From assembly GCF_003234265.2 (NCBI RefSeq), contig NZ_CP126256.1, forward strand, positions 2,480,001-2,544,000: a stretch of 64,000 nt of DNA, in the 5' to 3' direction. Below the pieces are notes generated by a model. It saw only the letters and a list, made by a program, of their open reading frames with translations. It was not told the DNA's origin and made no database searches. Source of the stretch: Curtobacterium sp. MCSS17_015. Its GTDB lineage: Bacteria; Actinomycetota; Actinomycetes; Actinomycetales; Microbacteriaceae. The position numbers were made by a program, and so were the translations under genes. Positions 31,536 to 39,782 of the stretch are shown one piece after another; the stretch's first letter is position 1; each line of letters opens with the position of its first letter.

Positions 31536-32726
31536 ATGCGCACCACCACCCGACTCGGCGCTGTCACCGCCGCCCTCACCGTCTCCGCGATCGCCCTGAC
31601 CGGCTGTGCGAGCGGTTCGGCGACGAGCGCCACCACCACCGCCGCGACGAGCGCGGCCACCGGCCCGGCCGTCGACCTCTCCGACGTCTGCCCCGCGACC
31701 GTGGTCGTCCAGACCGACTGGAACCCGGAGGGCGAGCACGGCCACCTGTACCAGATGCTCGGCGCGAACCCGGCGATCGACGCCTCCGGCAAGACCGTCA
31801 CGGGCGACCTGGTCGCGAACGGCAAGCCGACCGGGGTGCAGCTCGAGATCCGTGCCGGCGGCCCGGCCATCGGCTACTCGAAGGTCAGCTCGCAGATGTA
31901 CCAGGACGAGTCGATCACCCTCGGCTACGTCTCCACCGACGAAGCGGTCATGTTCTCCGGCGAGCTGCCCACGACGGCGGTCTTCGCCGAGAACGACCAG
32001 TCCCCGATGGCGATCATGTGGGACCCGGCGACGTACCCGGACGTCGACAGCATCGAGAGCCTCGGCAAGGCGCTCGAGGAGAACGACGGCGTGGTCCGCT
32101 ACTTCAACGACGCCGCCTACATGTCGTACCTCGAGCAGTCCGGCATCCTGCCGAAGAGCGTCCTCGACGGCAGCTACGACGGCACCCCGTCGAAGTTCGT
32201 CTCGGCCGGCGGCAAGGACGCCCAGCAGGGCTTCGCCACCGCCGAGCCGTACGTGTACAAGAACCAGGTCGCCGCCTGGGGCAAGAAGGTCGAGTCGGCC
32301 CTCATCTCGAGCACCGGCTGGAACCCCTACCCCGAGACGATGTCGGTCCGCTCCGACCAGATGTCCGAGCTGGAGCCGTGCCTCGAGGAGCTCGTCCCGG
32401 TCATGCAGCAGGCCGACGTGGACTACCTGGAGTCGCCCGCCGCGACGAACGACCTCATCACGCAGCTCGTCCAGCAGTACAACAACGGCTGGACCTACGA
32501 CTCGAAGGTCGGCGCCTTCGCCGCGGAGCAGATGCAGAAGCGCGGCATCGCCACCGACGGTGACAACGGCTACGTCGGCGACATGGACGAGCAGCGCATG
32601 GCCGACTTCATCGAGAAGGCCACGCCCGTCTTCTCCGGCTCCGGCGGGAGCATGAAGAAGGACCTCGCCCCCTCCGACCTGTACACGAACGAGTTCCTGG
32701 ACGACTCGATCTCGCTCGGCTTCTAG
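31536..32726 (+). CDS. ABC transporter substrate-binding lipoprotein (NMT1/THI5-like)
   Basis: This 396-aa receptor starts with a lipoprotein signal ending in the lipobox ALTGC at about residue 23 and then resembles NMT1/THI5-like binding proteins (VVVQTDWNPEGEHGHLYQML near residue 57). THI5-like proteins bind thiamine-pyrimidine precursors, riboflavin or other planar N-heterocycles. CGGAG precedes the ATG. Together with the CodA-like deaminase and creatininase-family enzyme it points to a nitrogen-containing ring compound as ligand, still unidentified. Confidence 0.85.
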   Translation: MRTTTRLGAVTAALTVSAIALTGCASGSATSATTTAATSAATGPAVDLSDVCPATVVVQTDWNPEGEHGHLYQMLGANPAIDASGKTVTGDLVANGKPTGVQLEIRAGGPAIGYSKVSSQMYQDESITLGYVSTDEAVMFSGELPTTAVFAENDQSPMAIMWDPATYPDVDSIESLGKALEENDGVVRYFNDAAYMSYLEQSGILPKSVLDGSYDGTPSKFVSAGGKDAQQGFATAEPYVYKNQVAAWGKKVESALISSTGWNPYPETMSVRSDQMSELEPCLEELVPVMQQADVDYLESPAATNDLITQLVQQYNNGWTYDSKVGAFAAEQMQKRGIATDGDNGYVGDMDEQRMADFIEKATPVFSGSGGSMKKDLAPSDLYTNEFLDDSISLGF

Positions 32727-32738
32727 CCGGCCACCCAC

Positions 32739-32782
32739 CGGACGGGAGGCGCGGCGCACGACCGCCCGCCGCCTCCCGTCCG
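32739..32782 (+). terminator. Terminator-like hairpin after the binding-protein gene
   Basis: A 13-bp stem (32739-32751 with 32770-32782, arm CGGACGGGAGGCG) with an 18-nt loop lies 12 bp after the stop codon. It is another copy of the recurring GACGGGAGGC arm. Read-through into the FAD oxidase gene may be reduced. Confidence 0.6.
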
Positions 32783-32820
32783 CCACACCGTCCGTCAGCA
32801 GCAGCGCACCAGGAGCCAGC

Positions 32821-34215
32821 ATGACCACCGTCACCCCCACCGCCGTGCCCACCGACCCCGTCCCGCCCGCCGCACTCGAGGCACTCCGCACCGAACTGGT
32901 CGACCTCCTCGGCGAGCGCGGGGTCAGCGCCGACGAACGGACGCGCACACGCGCCTCCGTCGACGAGGCGACAATGAGCCCGATCCTCAGCGAGCAGCTG
33001 CCGCTCGGGCTCGCGGACCTCGTCGCTTCCCCCGCGAGCGCCGACGAGATCGCCGCCACCCTGCAGGCCGCCGTCCGACACGGCGTCCCCGTGACCACCC
33101 GGGGCAAGGGCACCGGCAACTACGGTCAAGGGATCCCGCTGCACGGCGGCCTGGTGCTCGACACCTCCCGCGCCCGTGCCGTCGTCGAGGTCGGCGACGG
33201 CTGGATCACGGCCGAGGCCGGCACGTCGATGGTCGCCCTCGAACAGGCCGCCGCGGCCGCCGGGCAGCAGCTCTGGATGTACCCGTCCACCGCGCAGTCG
33301 ACCATCGGCGGGTTCCTGTCGGGCGGTTCCGGGGGCACCGGGTCGATCGCGCACGGATCGAACTGGCAGGGCTTCGTCACGGCGCTCGACATCGCGCTGC
33401 CCGGTGAGCCCGGCCTGCGCCACGTCGAGGGCGAGGAGGCGCAGCCGTTCGTGCACACGTACGGCACGGCCGGGGTCATCGCCCGCGCGACCGTCCGACT
33501 CGAACCGCTGCAGGACTGGCGGGCCCTGTACGCGTCGTTCCCGACGTTCGAGCAGGCGCTCGCAGCCGTGCGCACCCTCCGCGGACTGACCCCGGTGCCG
33601 CGTCTCGTCAGCGCCGACCGCACCGAGGTCGCCGCCACCCTGCCGACCGACGCCGCCATCGTCGCCGGCCGTGCCAGCCTCCGCGGCATCATCGACGCGG
33701 TCACGCTCGACGAGGCGCGCGACCTGATCGGCCTGGCCGGCGGCACGGTCGAGGACGTCCGCGAGGGACTGCAGCAGACCACGAAGGTGTCGATGCTGTC
33801 CTACAACCACCCGATCTGGTGGCTGAAGCGGAACACGCCCGACACCGAGTACTTCCACGTCGAGGTCGGCGGCGAGGCGCTCATCGACCGGATCGCGGAG
33901 GTCGAAGCCGTGTACCCCGGCGGCATGCTGCACATCGAGGCGGCGCACCTCGGTCCGATCGGCATGCTCACCGCGCCCTACACCGGCGCCGAGGACGTCT
34001 ACGCCGGGTACCCGCTGCTCCGCGACCTCGGCGTCCGCGTGCACAGCCCGCACCAGTACTACGTCGACCACGGGGTGGAGGAGCTGCTCGCCCTCAAGCA
34101 GCGCACCGACCCGGACGGGCTGCTCAACCCCGGGCACGTCATCGACCCGTCGCTCGTGCACTCCGGTGGGTCGACGGCGTCCGCGCAGCCCGCCGTCCCC
34201 GGGTTCGGCAAGTGA
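32821..34215 (+). CDS. FAD-binding oxidoreductase (PCMH/GlcD-type)
   Basis: This 464-aa flavoenzyme of the vanillyl-alcohol-oxidase superfamily binds FAD through an N-terminal PCMH domain (PVTTRGKGTGNYGQGIPLHG, then the loop STIGGFLSGGSGGTGSIAHG around residues 160-180). Its C-terminal domain ends in the typical KQRTDPDGLLNPGHVI. Family members oxidise hydroxyacids, alcohols or amines. Its stop overlaps the start of the creatininase-family gene (GTGA), so it acts in the same pathway. The substrate is unknown. Confidence 0.88.
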   Translation: MTTVTPTAVPTDPVPPAALEALRTELVDLLGERGVSADERTRTRASVDEATMSPILSEQLPLGLADLVASPASADEIAATLQAAVRHGVPVTTRGKGTGNYGQGIPLHGGLVLDTSRARAVVEVGDGWITAEAGTSMVALEQAAAAAGQQLWMYPSTAQSTIGGFLSGGSGGTGSIAHGSNWQGFVTALDIALPGEPGLRHVEGEEAQPFVHTYGTAGVIARATVRLEPLQDWRALYASFPTFEQALAAVRTLRGLTPVPRLVSADRTEVAATLPTDAAIVAGRASLRGIIDAVTLDEARDLIGLAGGTVEDVREGLQQTTKVSMLSYNHPIWWLKRNTPDTEYFHVEVGGEALIDRIAEVEAVYPGGMLHIEAAHLGPIGMLTAPYTGAEDVYAGYPLLRDLGVRVHSPHQYYVDHGVEELLALKQRTDPDGLLNPGHVIDPSLVHSGGSTASAQPAVPGFGK

Positions 34216-35021
34216 GCGGCGCGGTCGGCACGTCCACCGGCACCCGCAAGCTCGCCGAACTCTCCGGACCGGCCGTCGCCGCCGGTTTCACGGCCGACAC
34301 GATCGTCGTCCAGCCGACCGGGGCCGTCGAGCACCACGGCCCACACCTGCCGCTGCTCACCGACTTCCTGCTCGCCGACCACATCGGCGGTGCCGCGGTC
34401 GAACGAGCGGCAGCGGAGGGACTCGACGTCTGGCAGCTCCCGACGCTCGCGTTCACGAAGTCGGACGAGCACAGCTGGGCGCCCGGCACCGTCTGGCTCG
34501 ACGCCGACACGATGTTCGACACCGTCGTGCAGATCGGGCGGGCCGTCGCGCTGACCGGCGCCGGCACGCTGGTGTTCGCGAACGGGCACGGCGGGAACGC
34601 GGCCCTGCTGCAGGTCGCCCTCCGCGAGATCCGGAAGCGCTCCGGGTTGAAGACGTTCCTCATGCCGACCCTGGCCCGCGTGCCGGGGCCGGACGGCGAG
34701 GACGCCGACGAACGCGGCCTCGGCATCCACGGCGGAGCGGCCGAGACGTCGATGATCCTGCACCTGCGCCCGGACCTCGTCGACATGACGCTCGCCGACC
34801 GGTGGGTGCCGGACCACCTGGCGGACTTCGAGAAGATCGCGTTCAACGGCGGCCCGGTGTCGTTCGGCTGGTTGTCGGACGACTTCGGGCCGGCCGGGGT
34901 CGTCGGGGACGCGACCCGCGCCTCCCGGTCCTACGGCGCCGCACTGTGGGAGCACTCCCTCGCCGAGGCGGTGGCCTCGCTGCACGAGATCGCCCGCTTC
35001 GACCCCGCCGGTCCGCGGTGA
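34212..35021 (+). CDS. Creatininase-family cyclic amidohydrolase
   Basis: The 269-aa protein belongs to the creatininase family, which hydrolyses cyclic amides (creatinine, FAPy-type compounds). The metal ligands appear in PTGAVEHHGPHLPLLTD near residue 35, FANGHGGNAAL and the Glu of IHGGAAETSMIL. GTG 34212 overlaps the preceding stop by 4 bp, and the PNPOx gene overlaps its own stop by 4 bp. Ring opening of a lactam-like intermediate is the most natural role here. Creatinine itself is only one candidate. Confidence 0.88.
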   Translation: MSGAVGTSTGTRKLAELSGPAVAAGFTADTIVVQPTGAVEHHGPHLPLLTDFLLADHIGGAAVERAAAEGLDVWQLPTLAFTKSDEHSWAPGTVWLDADTMFDTVVQIGRAVALTGAGTLVFANGHGGNAALLQVALREIRKRSGLKTFLMPTLARVPGPDGEDADERGLGIHGGAAETSMILHLRPDLVDMTLADRWVPDHLADFEKIAFNGGPVSFGWLSDDFGPAGVVGDATRASRSYGAALWEHSLAEAVASLHEIARFDPAGPR

Positions 35022-35635
35022 CCACGCTGCCGGGCCAGGCCACGGCAGCCGTCGACGGACCGTCGCCCGCGGACCCGCTCGAGCTCGCCGCGGCCTGGCT
35101 GCCGGCCGACGGATCGGCACCGGGGCCGACGATGACCCTGTCGACGATCGGGCTGGACGGCTACCCGTCCGCCCGCACCGTCCTGCTGTCCCGGTTCGAC
35201 GGACAGCGCCTGCACTTCCACACCGACACCCGGAGCCGGAAGGCGGCCGAACTGGCGGCCGCTCCTCGGGCCTGCGTGACGATCGTCTGGCCGGAGGCGG
35301 CGCGCCAGCTCGTCGTCACCGGCGACGTCGCGCCGGTCACCGACCGGGAGGCCCGGCTCGCCTACTCCGCACGCACCCGGTATCTGCAGGTGCTCGCCTG
35401 GGTGAACGACACCGACCTCGCGGCCGAGACCGCCGCGGCTCGCCGGCAGCGATGGGCGGCGTTCGACGCCGAGCGCGGCGAGCGCCCGCTCGAGCCGCCG
35501 ACGACGTGGGGCGGGTACGCGGTGACCCCGCGGCGGATGCTGTTCTGGCGGGGCGCGACGGACGGGCCGAGCAACCGCCTCGCCTACGAGCGGCGGTCGG
35601 ACGGGTCGTGGCGGCTCGAGGCGTGGCCGGGGTGA
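35018..35635 (+). CDS. Pyridoxamine 5'-phosphate oxidase family protein (PdxH/PhzG-like)
   Basis: This 205-aa FMN-binding protein has the PdxH pattern SARTVLLSRFDGQRLHFHTD followed by RSRKAAELAA, and a C-terminal dimerisation block EPPTTWGGYAVTPRRM. PdxH makes pyridoxal phosphate; PhzG relatives oxidise other reduced rings. Its tight coupling (GTGA) to the creatininase-family and FAD oxidase genes suggests a catabolic oxidation or flavin reduction step instead of vitamin B6 synthesis. The small palindrome CCGGGGGATCCCCCGG (35656-35671) follows as a likely terminator. Confidence 0.8.
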   Translation: MTTLPGQATAAVDGPSPADPLELAAAWLPADGSAPGPTMTLSTIGLDGYPSARTVLLSRFDGQRLHFHTDTRSRKAAELAAAPRACVTIVWPEAARQLVVTGDVAPVTDREARLAYSARTRYLQVLAWVNDTDLAAETAAARRQRWAAFDAERGERPLEPPTTWGGYAVTPRRMLFWRGATDGPSNRLAYERRSDGSWRLEAWPG

Positions 35636-35655
35636 AGACCAGGCCGGGTGCGGTG

Positions 35656-35671
35656 CCGGGGGATCCCCCGG
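35656..35671. terminator. Palindrome between convergent genes
   Basis: CCGGGGGATCCCCCGG, a perfect 16-bp palindrome, lies 20 bp after the PNPOx-family stop and 12 bp before the stop of the converging decarboxylase. Its terminator role is inferred from position. Confidence 0.45.
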
Positions 35672-35683
35672 GCCTCCCAGCCA

Positions 35684-37162
35684 CTACCGGACGTCACGCA
35701 TCACGCGGATCGTGCCGAGGCTGCCGTCGGTCGGGTCCGGCAGGACCATGCCGGCCTCGAGCCCGCTCCGCAGGTAGTCGACCACCTCGGCGGTCAGCCG
35801 CTCCCCCGGCACGTACGCGGGGATGCCGGGCGGGTAGGGCGTCGCCTGTTCCGCCGCGATGCGTCCCACCGCCTCCGCTGCCGGGACGGGCTCGGCGGGG
35901 GCGAAGAACGCCTCGCGCGGCGTGACCACCGACTCGAGCAGGATGCCCGAGCGGTCCGGCAACCGTACCGGAGGGTCCTGGTCGAGTCCGGGTGCAGCGG
36001 CGGCGAGGGCCTCGAGCGCGTCGACGAGCCGGTCGGTGGTGAAGTCGTCGTCGGCGACCGAGATGTCGATCCCGAGGTGCCGGTGGTCGGACAGCCCCAG
36101 ATCGATCTGGTGGTGCTGCCGGATCCAGTCGAGGGCGTGGTACCCGGTGATCCCGAGCGGCTGGATGTCGAGCAGCATGCGCATCGGGTCGAGCTCGTGT
36201 GACGCCTCGGCGTGCAGCAGCTCGTCGTGCAGCACGCTGATCCCGTCGATGCCGTCGATGCGCTCCCGGGTGCGGTCCGCGAGTTCGATCGCACGCGCGA
36301 TCCGCTCGGCACCGTCCTGCACCATGTGTCGCCGCCAGCCGTCCATCGCGGCGTAGACGAGCACGTTCGGGCTGGTCGTCATGAGCATGTCCGCGCAGGC
36401 CCACAGGTGGTCGTGGTCGACCAGGTCACCACGCACGTGCAACACCGAGCCCTGCTCGAACCCGAGCCCCATCTTGTGCACACTCGTGACGCAGACGTCC
36501 GCGCCCGCGCTCATCGCCCAGGTGGGCAGCTGGTCGGAGAACGGCAGGTGCGCACCCCACGCCTCGTCGACGATGAGGGGCTTGCCGCGCTCGTGGCAGA
36601 CCGCGGCGATGCCCTCGATGTCGGCGCACGTCCCGTACGGCGTCGGGCTGACGACGACCGCGGCAGCCGCGTCGGGGTGGGCGTCCCACACCGCGGCGTA
36701 GTCCTCGGCCGACGGCGGGTGCGAGATGCCCTGGTCGGCGTCGACCCGCGGTTCCACCCAGTACGGCTGGAGCCCGGAGAACACCAGTCCCGCCGTGACC
36801 GACTTGTGGGCGTCGCGACCCATCAGGATGCCCCCCTCGATGCCCGCGACCGAGAGCATCGCCGCCTTCACGGACAGGGAGCTCCCGCACGTCGAGAAGA
36901 AGACGCGATCCGCTCCCACGGCGTCGGCCATCAGGGCCTCGGCGCGCGCGAGGTACCCGTTCGACGACGTCCGGTCGTCGAGGCCGCCGCTCGCGAGCAC
37001 GTCGTTGCGGAACGGGTCCGTGCCGAGCACCGACAGGGTCTCGGTGTCCACGCCACGACCCTGGCGGTGCCCGGGCGGCGAGAAGCTGTACCGGTTCACC
37101 GCGTGGTGGTCCCGCAGGGCGTCGAGGATCGGGGCGACGGTGTGGTCGAGGTCTTCGGGCAT
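35684..37162 (-). CDS. Orn/Lys/Arg decarboxylase-family PLP enzyme
   Basis: The 492-aa fold-type-I PLP enzyme has the cofactor lysine in SVHKMGLGFEQGS, the aspartate in IVDEAWGAHLPF and the substrate-binding C-terminal domain ending with TPYPPGIPAYVPGE. It is of the short type, lacking the N-terminal wing domain of E. coli CadA or AdiA, like Bacillus SpeA. It should decarboxylate lysine, ornithine or arginine to a polyamine precursor. It stands alone between the PNPOx gene and a tRNA gene. Confidence 0.9.
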   Translation of the reverse strand: MPEDLDHTVAPILDALRDHHAVNRYSFSPPGHRQGRGVDTETLSVLGTDPFRNDVLASGGLDDRTSSNGYLARAEALMADAVGADRVFFSTCGSSLSVKAAMLSVAGIEGGILMGRDAHKSVTAGLVFSGLQPYWVEPRVDADQGISHPPSAEDYAAVWDAHPDAAAAVVVSPTPYGTCADIEGIAAVCHERGKPLIVDEAWGAHLPFSDQLPTWAMSAGADVCVTSVHKMGLGFEQGSVLHVRGDLVDHDHLWACADMLMTTSPNVLVYAAMDGWRRHMVQDGAERIARAIELADRTRERIDGIDGISVLHDELLHAEASHELDPMRMLLDIQPLGITGYHALDWIRQHHQIDLGLSDHRHLGIDISVADDDFTTDRLVDALEALAAAAPGLDQDPPVRLPDRSGILLESVVTPREAFFAPAEPVPAAEAVGRIAAEQATPYPPGIPAYVPGERLTAEVVDYLRSGLEAGMVLPDPTDGSLGTIRVMRDVR

Positions 37163-37220
37163 GCTCCCCGTCTAGCCCGGTCGCCGTGGGGGTCGATCCA
37201 GTGTCACTCGGGGAGGACGA

Positions 37221-37253
37221 CGAAGGCCCCGGAGATGATCTCCGGGGCCTTCG
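37221..37253 (-). terminator. Strong terminator hairpin downstream of tRNA-Arg
   Basis: A perfect 15-bp stem (37221-37235 with 37239-37253, arm CGAAGGCCCCGGAGA) closes a 3-nt loop 17 bp beyond the tRNA 3' end on the minus strand. It separates the tRNA from the decarboxylase gene. Confidence 0.85.
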
Positions 37254-37269
37254 TGGTGGTGCGGTACTG

Positions 37270-37342
37270 TGCGCTCGAAGGGACTCGAACCCCCAACCTT
37301 CTGATCCGTAGTCAGATGCTCTATCCATTGAGCTACGAGCGC
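37270..37342 (-). tRNA. tRNA-Arg (anticodon ACG)
   Basis: The minus strand folds as a full cloverleaf. It has a 7-bp acceptor stem (GCGCTCG with CGAGCGC), the D-arm around GCTCAATGGATAGAGC, and the anticodon stem TCTGA/TCAGA enclosing CTACGGA, which reads ACG for Arg CGN codons. The T-arm carries TTCGAGT, and the discriminator base is A. CCA is not encoded. The 73-nt gene is followed by a strong hairpin. Confidence 0.95.
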
Positions 37343-37365
37343 GTGGCCCTTGCGAGCCGTGGAAG

Positions 37366-37395
37366 ACTCTACAACAGCTCCGGTCGCAGCGCCAA
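37366..37395 (-). promoter_or_regulatory. Likely promoter of tRNA-Arg
   Basis: On the minus strand TTGGCG (37395-37390) and TAGAGT (37371-37366) are separated by 18 bp and lie about 24 bp before the tRNA 5' end. Both resemble sigma-70-type -35 and -10 boxes. Confidence 0.6.
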
Positions 37396-37436
37396 TCGAG
37401 CACTGTCCGCCCGCGCAGTCGGCGTGTCGCCAGCGG

Positions 37437-38222
37437 TCAGGCGAGCGTCGGTTCCTCGTCGAACACCTCGGCCAGGAACACCTGCAGCGCCCGCCACGAC
37501 CGGCGGTCCGCACGCTCCTGGTACTGCGCGCCGTGGTCGGGGGCATCGGTGCCGGGCACCGCGAAGGCGTGCATCGCGTCGGCGTAGGTGACGACCTGCC
37601 AGTCGACCTCGGGCGCACCGCGCATCTCGTCCTGCCAGGCGTGCACGGCCTCGTCCGGAACGACGGGGTCGGACCCGCCGGTGAGCACGAGGAGCTTCGC
37701 GCGGACCTCGTGCGCGTCCGAGGGGTCGTGCGTGATGAGCCCGCCGTGGAACGACACCGCCCCGGCCAGCGCGGCACCGGTGCGGGCGAGTTCCAGGGCG
37801 CCGGTGCCGCCGAAGCAGTAGCCCATCACGACGACCCGCGAGGCGTCGACGTCGGGGTCTTCGAGCAGTCGGTCCAGGCCCGCGAGCAGGCGCGCACGGA
37901 AGAGCGCGTTGTCGCCGTAGAACCGGCCGGCCACCTCGGCCGCGGTGTCGTCGGCGGGGCGGACGCCGGCGCCGTAGACGTCCGCGCCGAAGGCGACGTA
38001 GCCGAGCCGGGCGAGCATCGTCACCCGCGCCTCGACGTGTTCGTTCACCCCGTGCCAGTCGTGCACGACGAGCACGGCGGGGCGCGGTCCGGCGACGGCG
38101 GCGTCCTTCGCGAGCACACCCTGCAGGGGCGCGTCCTCGTGGACGTAGTCGACGCGCTCGACGCGGATGTCCGCGCCGGCGGGTTCGGGGACGGTGGAGA
38201 GGACGTCATCGATGGTGGTCAC
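37437..38222 (-). CDS. Dienelactone hydrolase family protein
   Basis: This 261-aa alpha/beta-hydrolase has VVHDWHGVNEH, the nucleophile elbow GYCFGGTGA (Cys as nucleophile, the mark of dienelactone hydrolases), the acid in LTGGSDPVVPDE and the His in DAMHAFAVPG. It hydrolyses lactone or ester substrates in the cytoplasm. GTG 38222 is preferred because GGGAG precedes it. It has no aromatic-degradation neighbours, so a general detoxifying role is possible. Confidence 0.88.
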   Translation of the reverse strand: MTTIDDVLSTVPEPAGADIRVERVDYVHEDAPLQGVLAKDAAVAGPRPAVLVVHDWHGVNEHVEARVTMLARLGYVAFGADVYGAGVRPADDTAAEVAGRFYGDNALFRARLLAGLDRLLEDPDVDASRVVVMGYCFGGTGALELARTGAALAGAVSFHGGLITHDPSDAHEVRAKLLVLTGGSDPVVPDEAVHAWQDEMRGAPEVDWQVVTYADAMHAFAVPGTDAPDHGAQYQERADRRSWRALQVFLAEVFDEEPTLA

Positions 38223-38257
38223 GTCTCCCGACCGTACGCCGAGCCCGGCACCGGACC

Positions 38258-39679
38258 TCAGCTGTCGACGTTGTCCCAGTCGTCCGGTCCGCCCGAGCCC
38301 GCGGCGTACTCGTCGAGCGGCACGTCCCCGGCCCGCCAGGCAGCGAGGAACGGCTCCACGACCTTCCACCCCTGCACGGCGCTGTCCCCGCGGACCGACA
38401 GCGTCGCGTCCCCTTCCAGGACACCGGCGAGCACCTCGCCGTAGGCACTGAGGCGGCCGGGGTTGAACGTCGTCGTCAGCGCGGTGTGGTCCACCGTGTA
38501 CGGGTCGCCCGGGCCGTTCACGTTGAGCTCGAGCTGCATCTCGTCGGGAGCGATCCAGATGCAGAGCCGATCCGGCAGCACCGCTCCGGTCAGCCCGTTC
38601 GGCACGTGCGGCGAGTCCTTGAACGTGATGAGGATCTCGCGGCGCTGTTTGCCGAGCGCCTTCCCCGACCGCAGGGTGAACGGCACCCCGGCCCAGCGCC
38701 AGTTCGCGATCTCGAGCGTCAGCTGCGCCAGGGTCTCGGTGCCGAGCGACGGGTCCACGCCCTCCTCGTCGGCGTAGGACGGCATCGACCGGTCCCCCAC
38801 CGCCCCGGCCGTGTAGCGCGCCCGCCTGCCCGCGGTGCGCGGGTCACCGCCCCACGGACGGACGGCGCGGAGCACGAGTTCCTTCTGCGTGCGCAGGTCC
38901 TCGGCGTCGATCGACGCGGGGGCCTCCATCGCGACGACCGCCATCACCTGGAGCAGGTGGCTCTGGATCATGTCGACCAGGGCGCCGGCCTTGTCGTAGT
39001 AGCGGGCACGACCCTCCAGTCCGAGGGTCTCGTCGTAGACGATGTCGACGCGCGCGACGTGCTGGGACGACAGCAGCGGCTCGATGATCCGGTTGGCGAA
39101 CCGCAGGCCGAGCAGGTTGAGCACCGTGGACCGGCCGAGGAAGTGGTCGACCCGGTGGATCCGTGACTCCGGCAGGAACGAGTGCAGCAGGTCGTTGAGG
39201 TGCTCGGCGCTCTCGGCGTCGGTGCCGAACGGCTTCTCGAGGGCGAGACGGGTGTGCGCCGGCAGCTCGAGGTGCGCCAGCTGCTCGCAGCTCTTCTCGG
39301 TGACGGCGGGCGGCAGCGCGAAGTAGATCGCGGGGTCGTGCCGGCAGTCGCCGAGCAGCGTCCGCAGGTCGTCGGCGTCCGTCACGTCGGCCTTGCGGTA
39401 GGACGACGCGTCGACGACGGCCTGGAGGCGCGGGGACAGCCTGCTCTCACCGGTCGCGCCCTCGTCCTCCTCGTTCTTCGACGCCTGCGCGTCCTCGAAG
39501 GCCTCGTGCACGAGGTGCTTCCAGTCCGCGTCGGACAGGTCCTCGACCCCGGCGCCGACGAGCTGGATCTCCCAGTCCTCCTTCACCTCGAGGAGGGTCG
39601 CGAGGCCGGGCAGCAGCAGGCGCTTGGACAGGTCGCCGCTGGCTCCGAGGATGAGCAGTGTGGTCTGGAGGCTCGCCAT
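38258..39679 (-). CDS. zwf: Glucose-6-phosphate dehydrogenase
   Basis: The 473-aa enzyme oxidises glucose-6-P to 6-phosphogluconolactone with NAD(P)+. It shows the cofactor motif LGASGDLSKRLLLPG, EKPFGTDAESA and the active-site segment IHRVDHFLGRSTV (the usual form is RIDHYLGK, so two residues differ). It stands alone, away from opcA, transaldolase and transketolase genes, so it may be a second isozyme. It is divergent from a Gfo/Idh dehydrogenase gene across 103 bp. Confidence 0.88.
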   Translation of the reverse strand: MASLQTTLLILGASGDLSKRLLLPGLATLLEVKEDWEIQLVGAGVEDLSDADWKHLVHEAFEDAQASKNEEDEGATGESRLSPRLQAVVDASSYRKADVTDADDLRTLLGDCRHDPAIYFALPPAVTEKSCEQLAHLELPAHTRLALEKPFGTDAESAEHLNDLLHSFLPESRIHRVDHFLGRSTVLNLLGLRFANRIIEPLLSSQHVARVDIVYDETLGLEGRARYYDKAGALVDMIQSHLLQVMAVVAMEAPASIDAEDLRTQKELVLRAVRPWGGDPRTAGRRARYTAGAVGDRSMPSYADEEGVDPSLGTETLAQLTLEIANWRWAGVPFTLRSGKALGKQRREILITFKDSPHVPNGLTGAVLPDRLCIWIAPDEMQLELNVNGPGDPYTVDHTALTTTFNPGRLSAYGEVLAGVLEGDATLSVRGDSAVQGWKVVEPFLAAWRAGDVPLDEYAAGSGGPDDWDNVDS

Positions 39680-39782
39680 GCCCCAGACCGTACTCACCGG
39701 TTCCCGAGCACGGCCGGGTCCCGCCGGTACGGTGGTGACGGTGCCGACGCGCGGGAGCGTCGGGACGGCGCGAGGGAGCACC

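Noticed and set aside
35018..35635. Housekeeping PdxH for pyridoxal phosphate synthesis
   Set aside because: Motifs fit the family, but 4-bp coupling to a creatininase-family gene and an FAD oxidase gene favours a catabolic role, so no pdxH symbol was given.
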